A stretch of DNA of 64,000 nucleotides, from NCBI RefSeq assembly GCF_000735585.1, contig NZ_JNNO01000012.1:124001-188000 (forward strand), in the 5' to 3' direction. Origin of the DNA: Devosia sp. LC5 (lineage in GTDB: Bacteria > Pseudomonadota > Alphaproteobacteria > Rhizobiales > Devosiaceae). Both the position numbers and the translations under genes were made by a program. Below the pieces are notes generated by a model. The model saw only the letters and a list, made by a program, of their open reading frames with translations. It did no database searches and was not told the DNA's origin. This document shows positions 8,595-17,916 of the stretch, piece after piece. The first letter of the stretch is position 1. Every line of letters starts with the position of its first letter.

Positions 8595-8951
8595 ATGACC
8601 CTCTTCGCCATTTTCGATGCCCAGGCCGGCAAAACCCTGGCCCCGGCTGCCATCCCGGAAAAGTTCTCCTGGTTTGCGGCTTTGCTGCCACCGGCCTTCG
8701 CGCTGGTGCATGGTCTCTGGCTCGAGCTGATTGGCTTTGTCGTGGCGCTGGTGGCGCTGAGCTTTGCCGCGCCCTGGCTGGGGGCTGACGCGGCCATCTG
8801 GCTCTATATCGTTTTCGCCATAGCCATCGGCTTTTCCGCGCCCGGCCTGCGCCGGCACAGCCTTGCATGGCGTGGCTGGCGCCACCGCGGCGACCGGGTG
8901 GCGGGCGACGCGGACCTGGCGCGGCTGGGTGCGCTGGAGAGCCGCTCATGA
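8595..8951 (+). CDS. DUF2628-type small membrane protein
   Basis: A 118-residue protein with a short soluble N-terminus (FAIFDAQAG) and two or three hydrophobic segments between about residues 26 and 82, then an arginine-rich tail. This matches the DUF2628 type often found between hisB and hisH in Hyphomicrobiales; its function is unknown. The stop overlaps the hisH ATG (ATGA), so it is translated with the histidine genes, though no enzymatic part in that pathway is known. Confidence 0.82.
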   Translation: MTLFAIFDAQAGKTLAPAAIPEKFSWFAALLPPAFALVHGLWLELIGFVVALVALSFAAPWLGADAAIWLYIVFAIAIGFSAPGLRRHSLAWRGWRHRGDRVAGDADLARLGALESRS

Positions 8952-9601
8952 GCCTGGTTACCATTATCGATTACGGCGCGGGCAATCTGCACTCGGCGGC
9001 CAAGGCGTTTGAGCGCGTGGCGGCGGGGCTCGATGATCGTCCGGTGATTGAGGTTACCTCTGATCCCGATCGCGTGCGGCAGGCCGATCGCATCATGCTG
9101 CCCGGCGTCGGCGCCTTTGCCGAATGCAAGGCGGGGCTCGATGCCGTTGATGGCATGGTCGAGGTTTTGCAGGAGCGGGTGATCGGTGGCGGCGTGCCCT
9201 TCCTCGGGGTCTGTGTCGGCATGCAATTGCTGGCCAGCGAAGGCCGCGAAAAACTGGTGACGCCGGGGCTGGGCTGGATTGCCGGGGCGGTCGAAAAGCT
9301 CACCCCGTCCGATCCCACGCTCAAGATTCCGCATATGGGCTGGAACACCATTTCGGTGCTGCGCCCGCATGCCTTGCTCGCCGGTATTCCGACTGGGCCC
9401 GATGGGCTGCATGCCTATTTCGTGCACTCCTATCACCTGGTGACGGATGTGGCGGAGACGCTGGTCGCCACCGCCGATTATGGTGGGCCGGTCACGGCCT
9501 GCGTCGGGCGCGACAATATTTTCGGCACCCAGTTCCACCCGGAAAAAAGCCAGGCGCTGGGCCTGCAACTGATCGAGAACTTTTTGCGGTGGGCGCCATG
9601 A
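8948..9601 (+). CDS. hisH: Imidazole glycerol phosphate synthase, glutaminase subunit
   Basis: Class I amidotransferase that supplies ammonia to HisF. The 217-residue protein has the nucleophile C89 in [11 protein letters not shown] and the His-Glu pair H197 and E199 in GTQFHPEKS. The N-terminal IIDYGAGNL is typical. ATG 8948 overlaps the preceding stop and gives this canonical N-terminus. The stop overlaps the hisA ATG (ATGA). Confidence 0.96.
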   Translation: MSLVTIIDYGAGNLHSAAKAFERVAAGLDDRPVIEVTSDPDRVRQADRIMLPGVGAFAECKAGLDAVDGMVEVLQERVIGGGVPFLGVCVGMQLLASEGREKLVTPGLGWIAGAVEKLTPSDPTLKIPHMGWNTISVLRPHALLAGIPTGPDGLHAYFVHSYHLVTDVAETLVATADYGGPVTACVGRDNIFGTQFHPEKSQALGLQLIENFLRWAP

Positions 9602-10371
9602 TCCTGTTTCCAGCCATCGACCTCAAGGATGGGCAATGCGTGCGCCTCAAGCTGGGCGACATGAACCAGGCGACCGTGTTCAATGACGATCCGGCGGCGC
9701 AGGCCAAGAGCTTTGAGGACCAGGGTTTCGAGTATCTGCATGTCGTTGATCTCAACGGTGCCTTTGCCGGGGAGAGCGTCAACGGGGCGGCGGTGGAAAC
9801 CATCCTCAGGAATGTCAAATTTCCTGTTCAGCTCGGCGGCGGCATTCGCAATCTGGGCCATATCGAAAGCTGGCTCGACAAGGGCCTGGCCCGCGTCATC
9901 CTGGGCACGGTCGCGGTGCGTGATCCGGCTTTGGTGAAAGAAGCGGCGCAAAAATTCCCCGGTCAGGTCGCCGTCGGCATTGATGCCCGCAAGGGCATGG
10001 TGGCGGTGGAAGGCTGGGCGGAAACGTCCGAACTCAGCGTGATCGAATTGGCCAAGCGCTTTGAAGGCGCCGGGGTCGCGGCGATCATCTATACCGATAT
10101 CGACCGCGATGGCGTGCTGGCCGGGATCAATTGGGACTCCACCCTCGAGCTGGCCCGCGCCACCTCCATTCCGGTGATCGCCTCGGGCGGCTTGGCTTCG
10201 ATGGCCGATATCGAGCGCATGACCCAGCCGGATTATGCGGTGCTCGAAGGCGCCATTTCTGGCCGCGCGCTTTATGACGGGCGGATTGATTCACGTGAAG
10301 CATTGGCCTTGTTGCGGCAGGCGTCGCCCGCAGCGCAGCAAGGACGCGCGAACCAAGGAAGCTCCGCATGA
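9598..10371 (+). CDS. hisA: ProFAR isomerase
   Basis: TIM-barrel isomerase (1-(5-phosphoribosyl)-5-[(5-phosphoribosylamino)methylideneamino]imidazole-4-carboxamide isomerase), the fourth enzyme of the histidine pathway. The 257-residue protein has D10 in PAIDLKDG, the LGGGIR phosphate loop and the second catalytic aspartate in YTDIDRDG. The last 15 residues are a non-conserved tail ([11 protein letters not shown]). A parS-like site (10288-10301) falls within codons for DSREA near the C-terminus. Overlaps hisF by 4 bases. Confidence 0.96.
   Translation: MILFPAIDLKDGQCVRLKLGDMNQATVFNDDPAAQAKSFEDQGFEYLHVVDLNGAFAGESVNGAAVETILRNVKFPVQLGGGIRNLGHIESWLDKGLARVILGTVAVRDPALVKEAAQKFPGQVAVGIDARKGMVAVEGWAETSELSVIELAKRFEGAGVAAIIYTDIDRDGVLAGINWDSTLELARATSIPVIASGGLASMADIERMTQPDYAVLEGAISGRALYDGRIDSREALALLRQASPAAQQGRANQGSSA
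10288..10301 (+). promoter_or_regulatory. parS-like site 1 (one mismatch), inside hisA
   Basis: GATTCACGTGAAGC, one base different from the 14-base motif that recurs exactly five times in the window. It keeps the CACGTG centre and the GATTC half. It lies within the coding sequence, reading plus. Confidence 0.5.
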
Positions 10372-11165
10372 GTCTCAAGACCCGCCTGATCCCCTGCCTC
10401 GATGTGATGGGCGGCCGCGTGGTCAAGGGCGTGCAATTTGTCGACCTGATCGACGCCGGTGACCCGGTGGCGGCCGCCATCGCCTATGATGCGGCCGGCG
10501 CCGATGAGCTGACCTTTCTCGACATCACTGCCAGCCACGAGGGCCGCGACACCATTTTCGACGTGGTGGCGCGTACGGCCGAACATTGTTTCATGCCGGT
10601 GACGGTGGGGGGCGGTGTCCGCAGCATCGAGGATATCAGGAAGCTCCTGCTCGCCGGCGCCGACAAGGTCGCGATCAATTCGGCGGCGGTGAACGATCCC
10701 GATTTCATCGAACGGGCGGCGGACAAATTCGGCAATCAGTGCATCGTGGTGTCGGTCGATGCCAAGCAGCGGCTTGACCAGCGCGTCGGCGGCGACAATC
10801 GCAGCGAGTGGGAAATTTTCACCCATGGCGGCCGCCGGCCGGCCGGGCTTGATGCGGTGGAATTTGCCACCCGGCTGGTCGCGCGCGGGGCGGGCGAACT
10901 TTTGGTCACCTCGATGGATCGCGACGGCACCAAGTCGGGGTTCGACCTGGCGCTGACCCGGGCCATTGCCGATGCAGTGGAAGTGCCGGTCATCGCCTCG
11001 GGCGGGGTCGGCAGCTTGCAGGACCTGGTTGACGGGGTGAAGCAAGGCCATGCCAGCGCCGTACTGGCGGCGTCGATTTTCCACTTCGGCACCTTCACCA
11101 TTCCCCAGGCCAAGCACTATCTGCGCGAGCATGGCGTGGATGTGCGGATGGACCGCGCGGCCTGA
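10368..11165 (+). CDS. hisF: Imidazole glycerol phosphate synthase, cyclase subunit
   Basis: Partner of HisH; it closes the imidazole ring to give imidazole glycerol phosphate and AICAR. The 265-residue TIM barrel begins [20 protein letters not shown] with the catalytic aspartate D11; the second acid is in VVSVDAKQR (about residue 130). GGGVRS and ASGGVGS are the phosphate-binding loops. A roughly 12-residue insertion after VDAKQR ([12 protein letters not shown]) is a modest variation. ATGA overlap with hisA. Confidence 0.96.
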   Translation: MSLKTRLIPCLDVMGGRVVKGVQFVDLIDAGDPVAAAIAYDAAGADELTFLDITASHEGRDTIFDVVARTAEHCFMPVTVGGGVRSIEDIRKLLLAGADKVAINSAAVNDPDFIERAADKFGNQCIVVSVDAKQRLDQRVGGDNRSEWEIFTHGGRRPAGLDAVEFATRLVARGAGELLVTSMDRDGTKSGFDLALTRAIADAVEVPVIASGGVGSLQDLVDGVKQGHASAVLAASIFHFGTFTIPQAKHYLREHGVDVRMDRAA

Positions 11166-11186
11166 TCGACGCCATTGGAGGCATTC

Positions 11187-11510
11187 ATGCCCATGACTCT
11201 TGAAACTCTCGACCAGCGCCTGGCTTTGCGCGCTGCGGCTTCGCCCGAGGAAAGTTATACGGCCAAGCTGATTGCCCGGGGCGTGGAAAAATGCGCGCAA
11301 AAGCTGGGCGAGGAAGCCACCGAAGCGGTGATCGCTGCCGTCTCCCGCGACAAGCCGGAACTGACCAAGGAAGCTGCCGACGTACTCTATCACCTGCTGG
11401 TGCTGCTGCGCGCTTCGGGCGTGGCGCTGGACGATGTCATGGCCGAGCTCGATGCCCGCACCGCCCAATCGGGCCTCGCCGAAAAGGCCGGCCGCAAGGA
11501 CAGTAACTGA
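11187..11510 (+). CDS. hisE: Phosphoribosyl-ATP pyrophosphatase
   Basis: Hydrolyses phosphoribosyl-ATP to phosphoribosyl-AMP, the second histidine step. The 107-residue MazG-like helical protein has [20 protein letters not shown] and the [13 protein letters not shown] metal-binding helix. I chose ATG 11187, with GGAGG 6 bases upstream; ATG 11193 is also possible. It lies 21 bases after hisF and its TGA abuts the coaA ATG. Confidence 0.95.
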   Translation: MPMTLETLDQRLALRAAASPEESYTAKLIARGVEKCAQKLGEEATEAVIAAVSRDKPELTKEAADVLYHLLVLLRASGVALDDVMAELDARTAQSGLAEKAGRKDSN

Positions 11511-12458
11511 ATGAGCAAGCGCAAGGCGCCCGCCCCCTACCACCACTTCACCAAGGCGGAGTGGTCCGCCTTGCGGGCCGACGAGCCGATGACGCTGACC
11601 CGCGAGGACGTCGCCCGGCTGCGCACCCTGTCCGATCCGATTTCGCTGGAAGAGGCCGAGGAAGTCTATCTGCCGCTGACACGCCTGCTCTCCTTCTATG
11701 TCGAGGCCATCCAGGGCCTGCATAATGTGTCGGCGCGGTTCCTCGAAACCCCCGACCACAAAGTGCCCTTCATCATCGGGGTGGCCGGTTCGGTGGCGGT
11801 GGGCAAATCCACCACGGCACGTATCCTGCAGGCGCTGCTGCAGCGCTGGCCCTCAAGCCCCAAGGTCGATCTGGTCACCACCGATGGGTTTTTGTATCCC
11901 AATGCGATGCTGACCGAACGCGGCATCATGGAGCGCAAGGGGTTTCCCGAAAGCTATGATCGCGGGCGGTTCGTCTCGTTCCTGGCCGATATCAAATCGG
12001 GCAAGGCCAATGTCAAAGCCCCGGTCTATTCGCACCTGGTCTATGATGTGGTGCCGGGCGAGGAAGCTGTGGTCGACCGGCCCGATATCCTGATCGTCGA
12101 GGGGTTGAACATTTTGCAGCCCGGCGAATTGCCCAGGAATGGCAAGCCCATCGTCTTTGCCTCCGATTATCTGGATTTTTCGGTCTATATCGACGCCGAT
12201 ACCGATGACCTCGAAGGCTGGTATCTTGAGCGCTTCTTCCGCCTGCGGGAGACCGCATTCAAGGACCCCAATTCCTATTTCCGCCGCATCGCCGAAATGA
12301 GCGAGGAAGAAGCGGCCAGCTTCGGCCGCATGATCTGGCGGACGATCAACCTGCCCAACCTGCTGGAGAATGTGCTGCCGACGCGCGGCCGGGCCGATCT
12401 GGTGCTCAAGAAGGGCAAGGATCATCTGATCGAGGACGTGCAGCTGAGACGGGTTTAG
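11511..12458 (+). CDS. coaA: Type I pantothenate kinase
   Basis: First and regulated step of CoA synthesis. The 315-residue protein has a P-loop GSVAVGKST at residues 93-101 and the family segments [26 protein letters not shown] and EGLNILQ. It begins directly after the hisE stop, so CoA synthesis is tied to the histidine operon; hisE-coaA linkage is common in rhizobia. A repeat of family A follows. Confidence 0.96.
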   Translation: MSKRKAPAPYHHFTKAEWSALRADEPMTLTREDVARLRTLSDPISLEEAEEVYLPLTRLLSFYVEAIQGLHNVSARFLETPDHKVPFIIGVAGSVAVGKSTTARILQALLQRWPSSPKVDLVTTDGFLYPNAMLTERGIMERKGFPESYDRGRFVSFLADIKSGKANVKAPVYSHLVYDVVPGEEAVVDRPDILIVEGLNILQPGELPRNGKPIVFASDYLDFSVYIDADTDDLEGWYLERFFRLRETAFKDPNSYFRRIAEMSEEEAASFGRMIWRTINLPNLLENVLPTRGRADLVLKKGKDHLIEDVQLRRV

Positions 12459-12482
12459 GTTCGCTACTTGCATATTTCAGCG

Positions 12483-12574
12483 ATCGTCATTGCCCGGCTT
12501 CGTCCGGGCAATCCATTTCAACGCTGGCGCGGGCTCGCAGATGGATCACCCGGACGAGCCGGGTGATGACGATG
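12483..12574 (+). repeat. Bipartite palindromic repeat family A, copy 1
   Basis: Two short palindromes joined by about 25 variable bases: ATTGCCCGGC..GTCCGGGCAAT ends in CCAT, then ATGGATCACCCGG..GCCGGGTGAT. Outer ends are ATCGTCAT and ATGACGAT. Four copies occur in the window (also 19163, 22615 inverted, 47765). All lie between genes. Confidence 0.9.
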
Positions 12575-12612
12575 GGGTGGGATCGGGTTACGGCCCAAGC
12601 GTCAATCGCCCC

Positions 12613-12963
12613 TCAATAGGTCCCATGCTGGGGTTGGCTCAGCACGATCTGGTTGCCGTCAGGATCGCGGAATTTTGCGGTCTTGAAGAAATCGCCGATG
12701 GCCTTGGCGACCGGCACGATGCCGTGCAGGCTCAGCCGGCCCAATTCCTCGGCAATATCGTCGACCACCAGGGTCAGGGCCGAGGCGCCGGCGCGGTCGG
12801 CATCGGTGAACACCTGGATCCAGCCGCCGCCGGAGGTTTTCCATTCGGCTACATCATTGATCGGTCTGGCATCCGGCATGCGGCCGAACAGGCGTTCGTA
12901 AAAGTCGATCGCCTCGCCAATGTCTTCCACGGCAATGCCGGCCAGGGCGTTGGTGATGGTCAT
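12613..12963 (-). CDS. VOC (glyoxalase/dioxygenase fold) family protein
   Basis: A 116-residue single VOC-fold protein: ITNALAGIAVEDIGEAIDFYERLFG at the N-terminus and FKTAKFRDPDGNQIVLSQ at the C-terminus. Substrate is unknown; members include glyoxalases and antibiotic-binding proteins. The start at 12963 has AGGA 7 bases upstream; an in-frame extension to 13041 lacks conservation. It is divergent from dapB. Confidence 0.88.
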   Translation of the reverse strand: MTITNALAGIAVEDIGEAIDFYERLFGRMPDARPINDVAEWKTSGGGWIQVFTDADRAGASALTLVVDDIAEELGRLSLHGIVPVAKAIGDFFKTAKFRDPDGNQIVLSQPQHGTY

Positions 12964-13082
12964 GTCGCGTCCTGATTTGGTCTGCGTTTTTCCAACACTA
13001 ACACGCCCATTGTGTTCCGGTAGCGGTGTTGGCGTTTGCATCTGCCGCTGCTATAGCCGACGTGACTGTTTGGAGATGGACG

Positions 13083-13895
13083 ATGACGCAGCTGAAGGTG
13101 ATCGTGGCGGGGGCTGGCGGGCGCATGGGCGCGGCCAATATCAAAGCCATCGCCAATCACCCCGATCTGGTGCTGCATGCCGCCATCGACCGGCCCGGCT
13201 CTGCCGCCATCGGCAAGGATGCCGGCTCGCTTGTGGGCGGTGACGCCTTGGGCGTGGCCATTACCGACGATATTGACGCGGTGCTCGATGGCGCTGATGC
13301 AATCGTGGATTTCACCGCGCCGGGCGCCAGTGTTGCCCTGGCACAAAAGGCTGCCGCACTTGGGTTGGTTCACATCATCGGCACCACCGGCTGTTCGGAA
13401 GCCGACGACGCGGCGATTGCTGCCTCTGGCGCCGCCGGCGCGCGGATCGTCAAGTCGGGCAATTTCTCCATGGGCATGGTGGTGCTGGCCAATCTGGTGC
13501 GCCAGGCGGCGGCGGCCCTGGCCGATTACGACATCGAAATCTTTGAAATGCACCACGCCAAGAAGGTCGATGCCCCCTCGGGCACCGCGCTGATGCTGGG
13601 CGAGGCTGCTGCGGCGGGCCGCAATGTGTCGCTCAAGGACAAGAAGGTCAGCGGCCGTGATGGCCATACCGGCGCGCGCGAGCCCGGCACTATTGGTTTC
13701 ACGGCTTTGCGCGGTGGCACGGTGATTGGCGATCACATGGTGATCCTGGCCGGCCCTTCCGAGCGGATCGAGCTCAACCACAAGGCCGAAGACCGCACCA
13801 TCTACGCCAATGGCGCCGCCCGCGCCGTGCTCTGGGCCCATGGGCAAAAGGCAGGGCTTTATTCCATGGCCGACGTGCTCGGCCTTACCGACTGA
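13083..13895 (+). CDS. dapB: 4-hydroxy-tetrahydrodipicolinate reductase
   Basis: Reduces the cyclic intermediate of the diaminopimelate/lysine pathway, needed for peptidoglycan. The 270-residue protein has the nucleotide loop VAGAGGRMG (residues 8-16) and the substrate and catalytic segment [18 protein letters not shown] 13083 has GGAG 7 bases upstream; the in-frame extension to 13026 is not conserved. It lies 17 bases before gpmA. Confidence 0.96.
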   Translation: MTQLKVIVAGAGGRMGAANIKAIANHPDLVLHAAIDRPGSAAIGKDAGSLVGGDALGVAITDDIDAVLDGADAIVDFTAPGASVALAQKAAALGLVHIIGTTGCSEADDAAIAASGAAGARIVKSGNFSMGMVVLANLVRQAAAALADYDIEIFEMHHAKKVDAPSGTALMLGEAAAAGRNVSLKDKKVSGRDGHTGAREPGTIGFTALRGGTVIGDHMVILAGPSERIELNHKAEDRTIYANGAARAVLWAHGQKAGLYSMADVLGLTD

Positions 13896-13912
13896 ACAAG
13901 GATATTTCTGAC

Positions 13913-14527
13913 ATGACCGGCACCCTGATCCTCGTGCGCCACGGCGAAAGCGAGTGGAACCTCAAGAACCTGTTTACCGGCTGGCGCAATCCGGACCTGA
14001 CCGAAAAGGGCATCGGCGAAGCCCGCGCCACCGGCAAGGCGCTCAAGGCCAAGGGCATCGTGCCCGATCTCTACTACACCTCCGCCCTGCGCCGCGCCCA
14101 GCACACGCTGGACCTGATGCTGGAAGAGATGGACATCCTCAACGTCACCATCACCCGCAACATCGCGCTGAACGAACGCGATTATGGCGACCTGTCGGGG
14201 CTCAACAAGGATGACGCCCGCGAAAAATGGGGCGAGGAACAGGTGCTGATCTGGCGCCGCTCCTTCGACGTGCCCCCGCCGGGCGGCGAGAGCCTCAAGG
14301 ATACGGCTGCCCGCACCCTGCCCTATTACGAGGCGGAGATTTTGCCGCTGCTCAAGGCCGGCAAGACCATCCTGATCGCCGCCCATGGTAATTCGCTGCG
14401 GGCGCTGGTGATGGCGATCGAGGGGCTGACGCCCGAACAGATCCTCAAGCGCGAAATCGCGACGGGGCAGCCGACGGTTTATAATATCGGGACTGAGGGG
14501 CAGCTCGAGGCGCGGGTGGAGATTTAG
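13913..14527 (+). CDS. gpmA: 2,3-bisphosphoglycerate-dependent phosphoglycerate mutase
   Basis: Interconverts 3- and 2-phosphoglycerate in glycolysis. The 204-residue protein starts with [10 protein letters not shown] (R9-H10-G11, the phosphohistidine motif) and has LNERDYG and the second histidine in AHGNSLRAL. The short alphaproteobacterial form lacks part of the enterobacterial C-terminal region. AAGGA precedes the ATG. It is probably co-transcribed with dapB. Confidence 0.95.
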   Translation: MTGTLILVRHGESEWNLKNLFTGWRNPDLTEKGIGEARATGKALKAKGIVPDLYYTSALRRAQHTLDLMLEEMDILNVTITRNIALNERDYGDLSGLNKDDAREKWGEEQVLIWRRSFDVPPPGGESLKDTAARTLPYYEAEILPLLKAGKTILIAAHGNSLRALVMAIEGLTPEQILKREIATGQPTVYNIGTEGQLEARVEI

Positions 14528-14550
14528 GGGTTTTCAGAACCAGCCCCAAC

Positions 14551-14645
14551 CACCGCATCTCCCTCGGGCTTGACCCGAGGGCCGCTCGCCGCTTGTGCCA
14601 CATTGAGAATGGCCCTCGGGTCAAGCCCGAGGGAGAGCCGGTGGG
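14551..14645. repeat. Palindromic repeat family B, copy 2 (inverted)
   Basis: Arms ATCTCCCTCGGGCTTGACCC and its complement as in copy 1 (7594-7686). The centre, read on the opposite strand, matches copy 1 (TTCTCAATG...CAAGCGG), so this copy is inverted relative to the first. Lies between gpmA and the Ada-like gene, which converge. Confidence 0.85.
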
Positions 14646-14667
14646 TGTGGGCGCTATGTGCCCCACC

Positions 14668-14681
14668 GATTCACGTGAAAC
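14668..14681 (+). promoter_or_regulatory. parS-like site 2 (exact)
   Basis: GATTCACGTGAAAC, a near-palindrome around CACGTG. Its last base is the final base of the stop codon of the minus-strand Ada-like gene. Confidence 0.6.
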
Positions 14682-15550
14682 TAATGCGCGGCGGAGATCA
14701 CGCCGGCTTCCCAGCCCAGGATGGCCCGCTTGCGCGGCACGCCCCAGTGGTAGCCGGTCAGCGCGCCGGTGCTGCCGACGACGCGGTGGCAGGGCACGAC
14801 GAAGGAAATCGGGTTCTTGCCCACCGCCGCGCCCACTGCGCGCGACGCCGTGGGGCGGCCGATATGGTTGGCCACGGTCTGGTAGGTCGTCGCCTTGCCG
14901 CAGGGAATCTTGAGCAGCGTTTCCCAGACCTTGACCTCGAAATCGGTGCCGATCAGCACCACCCGCACCGGTCTTTCGGGTGACCAATGCGCCGGGTCGA
15001 ACGCCTGGGCGATCATCGGGGCGACCTTGGCGTCATTGCGGGTGAAGCGGGCATTGGGCCAGCGATTGGCCAGGTCCTCGAAGGCCTGCTCCACACTCAT
15101 ATCGGCATCGGCAAAGCCCAGGCCCGACATGCCATATTCGGTGGCGGTGACCACGGCGAGCCCGAAGGGCGAGGGCCCCACGCCCCAGACCATGTCGAGC
15201 CCCGCTCCGCCGGCCCGGAAAATTCCCGGCGGCATGGCTTCATAGGCGACGAACAGATCGTGCAGCCGCGAGGTCGAGCTGAGTCCCACTTCATAGGTGG
15301 TGTCGAGCACGCTTTCCCTGGCGCGCAACAGGCTCTTGGCATGGTCGAGCGCCACGGCCTGGGCGAAGCTCTTGGGGGACAGGCCACACCAGCGGCGGAA
15401 CAGATCAGTCAGCTGCCGCTCGGTCAGCCCCAGCGCGCGGGCAAAGCGCGGCAGGTCGGCGACGTCCGGCCCGTTTTCGCTGAGATAGCGGATGGCAGCC
15501 TGGATGGTTTCGTAATCTGTATCGGGCGTAAGGGGCATGATCTGGTTCAT
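14681..15550 (-). CDS. Ada-like protein: AraC-type HTH plus O6-methylguanine-DNA methyltransferase
   Basis: The 289-residue protein joins an AraC-like HTH (LPRFARALGLTERQLTDLF, then DTTYEVGLSSTSRLHDLFV) to a C-terminal alkyl-DNA methyltransferase domain with the acceptor cysteine in VVPCHRVVGS and the EVKVWETLLKIPCGKATTY segment. It lacks the N-terminal zinc domain of E. coli Ada that senses methylphosphotriesters. It probably repairs O6-alkylguanine and may regulate transcription. I prefer start 15550 (MNQIMPLTPD); starts at 15562 and 15595 are in frame. Its stop overlaps a parS-like site. Confidence 0.9.
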   Translation of the reverse strand: MNQIMPLTPDTDYETIQAAIRYLSENGPDVADLPRFARALGLTERQLTDLFRRWCGLSPKSFAQAVALDHAKSLLRARESVLDTTYEVGLSSTSRLHDLFVAYEAMPPGIFRAGGAGLDMVWGVGPSPFGLAVVTATEYGMSGLGFADADMSVEQAFEDLANRWPNARFTRNDAKVAPMIAQAFDPAHWSPERPVRVVLIGTDFEVKVWETLLKIPCGKATTYQTVANHIGRPTASRAVGAAVGKNPISFVVPCHRVVGSTGALTGYHWGVPRKRAILGWEAGVISAAH

Positions 15551-15631
15551 CGGGACACCCATGATCGGTTTTTTGTCATGGCTTGATCTAGGCATTTGGG
15601 CGCGCCAAAGCGACCCGGTTTTGACGCAGTT

Positions 15632-16114
15632 CTAGGCGCGCGCCTTGCGCAAGGCCGTGCCAAACACCTTGGCAAAACTGGCCTTGTCGTCGCCATTGAG
15701 GAAGGCCCCGATTTCCATCTCGTCCCTATTGGCGCGCAGATGCAGCGCCAGCGTCTTTTCATTGACGTCCCGATCGAGTACCAGCCGCACGCTTTTGGGA
15801 TTGAACCGGCGCAAGACGCGATCGCCCTTGGCGTCCACGCTGACCACTTCGAGCTGATCGGACCAGAGCCGCACGATCTCGCGCCTTTTGCCCTGGCGCG
15901 AGGCGAAAAACAGCGTCGCGCCAATGGCGATCATGTCGAGCACGATAAAGCCGAGCAATGGTCCAATACCGGCCGAGAAGGCCAGCAGCAGCGGCGACAG
16001 GATCAACAGGGCGCCGAGGCCAATGACGAGCTGCATGCCCCCCCGTCCCAGCATGCGATGGGGGGTCAGCTCGGCGGCAAACAGCGGCGAAGTGGTTGTG
16101 GCTTGCATCGGCAT
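15632..16114 (-). CDS. DUF2244 membrane protein
   Basis: A 160-residue protein with two adjacent membrane helices (about residues 27-68) and a cytosolic C-terminal domain (VRLWSDQLEVVSVDAKG, ALRKARA). This matches the DUF2244 family, of unknown function. It is divergent from nth, an arrangement common in Hyphomicrobiales. No SD of note. Confidence 0.85.
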   Translation of the reverse strand: MPMQATTTSPLFAAELTPHRMLGRGGMQLVIGLGALLILSPLLLAFSAGIGPLLGFIVLDMIAIGATLFFASRQGKRREIVRLWSDQLEVVSVDAKGDRVLRRFNPKSVRLVLDRDVNEKTLALHLRANRDEMEIGAFLNGDDKASFAKVFGTALRKARA

Positions 16115-16160
16115 GGCTGTCTCTGGGAAAGACTATAGGCGCAGAATCAGTGTCGAGAGA

Positions 16161-16835
16161 ATGGCTGTGGCGAAAAAAGTGAAGAGCCTGCCCAAAGCCG
16201 ATGTCGAAGCCATCTTCGCCCGGTTCCACCAGATCGAGCCCGAACCCAAGGGCGAGCTCGATTATATCAATGCTTTCACCCTTCTGGTGGCGGTAGTGCT
16301 ATCGGCGCAGGCCACCGATATCGGGGTCAACAAGGCGACCAGGCATTTGTTCCAGCTGGCGCCCTCGCCTGCCGCCATGGTGGCTTTGGGCCAGGAGAAA
16401 ATCGAAGCTGAGATCAAGACCATTGGCCTCTATCGCACCAAGGCCAAGAATGTCTTGGCGCTGAGCCAATTGCTGCTGGAGCGGCATGGCGGGGAGGTGC
16501 CGCAGGATCGCGAGGCGCTGGAGGCCCTGCCCGGCGTGGGCCGCAAGACCGCCAATGTGGTACTCAATATCTGGTTCAAGCAGCCCACCATCGCGGTGGA
16601 CACCCATCTGTTCCGCGTCGGCAATCGCACCGGGCTGGCGCCGGGCGCAACGCCCTTGGCGGTAGAACAGGCGCTGCTCAAGGTGATCCCGCCGCAATAC
16701 TTGCTGCATGCCCACCATTGGCTGATCCTGCACGGGCGCTATGTCTGCAAGGCGCGCAAGCCCGAATGCTGGCGTTGCGCTATTGCCGAGTGGTGCCGGT
16801 TCGAGCCGAAGACGCCACTGCCGCGAGGGACGTGA
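16161..16835 (+). CDS. nth: Endonuclease III (DNA glycosylase/AP lyase)
   Basis: Removes oxidised pyrimidines in base excision repair. The 224-residue protein shows the helix-hairpin-helix LPGVGRKTANVV with catalytic K129, D147 in VDTHLFRVGNR, and the 4Fe-4S cluster cysteines C196, C203, C206 and C212 (C-X6-C-X2-C-X5-C). ATG 16161 gives the normal N-terminus; the much longer in-frame extension overlaps the divergent DUF2244 gene and is rejected. Confidence 0.96.
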   Translation: MAVAKKVKSLPKADVEAIFARFHQIEPEPKGELDYINAFTLLVAVVLSAQATDIGVNKATRHLFQLAPSPAAMVALGQEKIEAEIKTIGLYRTKAKNVLALSQLLLERHGGEVPQDREALEALPGVGRKTANVVLNIWFKQPTIAVDTHLFRVGNRTGLAPGATPLAVEQALLKVIPPQYLLHAHHWLILHGRYVCKARKPECWRCAIAEWCRFEPKTPLPRGT

Positions 16836-16839
16836 GGCG

Positions 16840-17295
16840 TCAGGCTACGCCATAGCCGCGCGCCATTGCGGCGGCGAAAATCGGGATCAGCACCAGGATC
16901 GCCACTTCGCCATGCACGAATTTGCGGCTGGCGGCGATTTCGCTGGCGGGCGGGGCAAAATCCGGTTCGCTAGCCAGACGCTTGCGCCAGCGCGCCAGTG
17001 ACAGCGTCGGCTGGATCGACAGCAGGCCCACGGTGACGAAGGCTGCCATCTTGGCCCAGAAGGCGAAATTGGTCAGGTAATAGCTGGCGTCCACGCCGCC
17101 AAAGAACACGCGGGTAAACCCGACGGCGATCACCAGCACCGCCACTCCGCCATAGGCGCCGTCGATGCGCGCCAGCTGGCCAAGGCGGGTGCCGGCAAGG
17201 CCCGGCCGCAGCATGGCGAATTCGGCGGCGATGATGCCGACCAGCGCAAACACCGCCAGATGATGGGCAATGGCGAGGAGAAGTCCGATATCCAT
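16840..17295 (-). CDS. DUF2214 family membrane protein
   Basis: A 151-residue protein with four predicted membrane helices (LLLAIAHHLAVFALVG, then GVAVLVIAVGFTRVFFGG, FWAKMAAFVTVGLLSI and VAILVLIPIFAAAMARG). The pattern matches DUF2214; function unknown. Start at 17295 has GAGGG 7 bases upstream. It is divergent from the TetR gene, with a repeated operator-like sequence between them, so it is the likely target of that regulator. It converges on nth (4-base gap). Confidence 0.82.
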   Translation of the reverse strand: MDIGLLLAIAHHLAVFALVGIIAAEFAMLRPGLAGTRLGQLARIDGAYGGVAVLVIAVGFTRVFFGGVDASYYLTNFAFWAKMAAFVTVGLLSIQPTLSLARWRKRLASEPDFAPPASEIAASRKFVHGEVAILVLIPIFAAAMARGYGVA

Positions 17296-17315
17296 TTGCG
17301 AGCCCTCAACGCTCC

Positions 17316-17365
17316 ATGTTATCAATGTTCACATATCTGCTCTTTCATGTGATCAATGTCAACAT
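17316..17365. promoter_or_regulatory. Candidate TetR operator: two 19-bp direct repeats
   Basis: ATGTTATCAATGTTCACAT (17316-17334) and ATGTGATCAATGTCAACAT (17347-17365) match at 16 of 19 positions and are 31 bases apart, about three helical turns. Each has ATGT and ACAT ends. The second copy covers the TetR start codon, fitting autorepression together with control of the divergent DUF2214 gene. Confidence 0.55.
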
Positions 17366-17916
17366 CATCAAACGCGCCCTATCATCACGGCAATCTCCGC
17401 CAGGCTTTGCTCGAAGCGGCCCTGACCATTCTGCAGCGCGATGGCGAGGCGGGGCTGGGCCTGCGTGATCTCGCCCGCGCTGTCGGTGTCTCGGCGGCGG
17501 CGCCCTATCGCCATTTCGACAGCCGGGCGGCTTTGCTCGAGGCTCTGGCCGTCACCGGCTTCCAGCGCTTCACTGCCGCGATGGAGGCCATCCCCCTGAC
17601 CAATCCGCCCGATCTGATGGCGGCCATGGGCAAGACCTATGTGCTGTTCGCGCTCGACAATGCCAATCTCTTCCGGCTGATGTTCTCGCCCCAGCTCAAA
17701 AAGGACGGCCGCCCCGGCCTGCGCATGGCCGCCGACGCGGCCTTCGACACCTTGCGCCATATCAGCGGTGGCGACACCAAGACCGGCCGCATTGTCGCGC
17801 TGGCCGCCTGGGCAAAGGTGCATGGACTGGCCGTGCTGTTGCTCGATGGCCAGATCGCCATCCGGGCCGGCGAAGACACTGAAGCCTTGATCGCCGAGAT
17901 CGTGGAACACCTCTAG
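17356..17916 (+). CDS. TetR/AcrR family transcriptional regulator
   Basis: A 186-residue repressor-type protein. The N-terminal HTH is at about residues 13-57 (ALLEAALTILQRDGEAGLGLRDLARAVGVS is split by the turn, then APYRHFDSRAALLEAL). The C-terminal part resembles the TetR C-terminal domain of the WHG type (AMGKTYVLFALDNANLFRLMF). The ligand is unknown. Divergent from a DUF2214 membrane protein. Its TAG stop is also the first bases of the hairpin element that follows. Confidence 0.9.
   Translation: MSTSSNAPYHHGNLRQALLEAALTILQRDGEAGLGLRDLARAVGVSAAAPYRHFDSRAALLEALAVTGFQRFTAAMEAIPLTNPPDLMAAMGKTYVLFALDNANLFRLMFSPQLKKDGRPGLRMAADAAFDTLRHISGGDTKTGRIVALAAWAKVHGLAVLLLDGQIAIRAGEDTEALIAEIVEHL

Noticed and set aside
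10272..11759. 495-codon open frame on the minus strand opposite hisF-hisE-coaA
   Set aside because: Spans three well-supported genes in antisense and has no recognisable domain.
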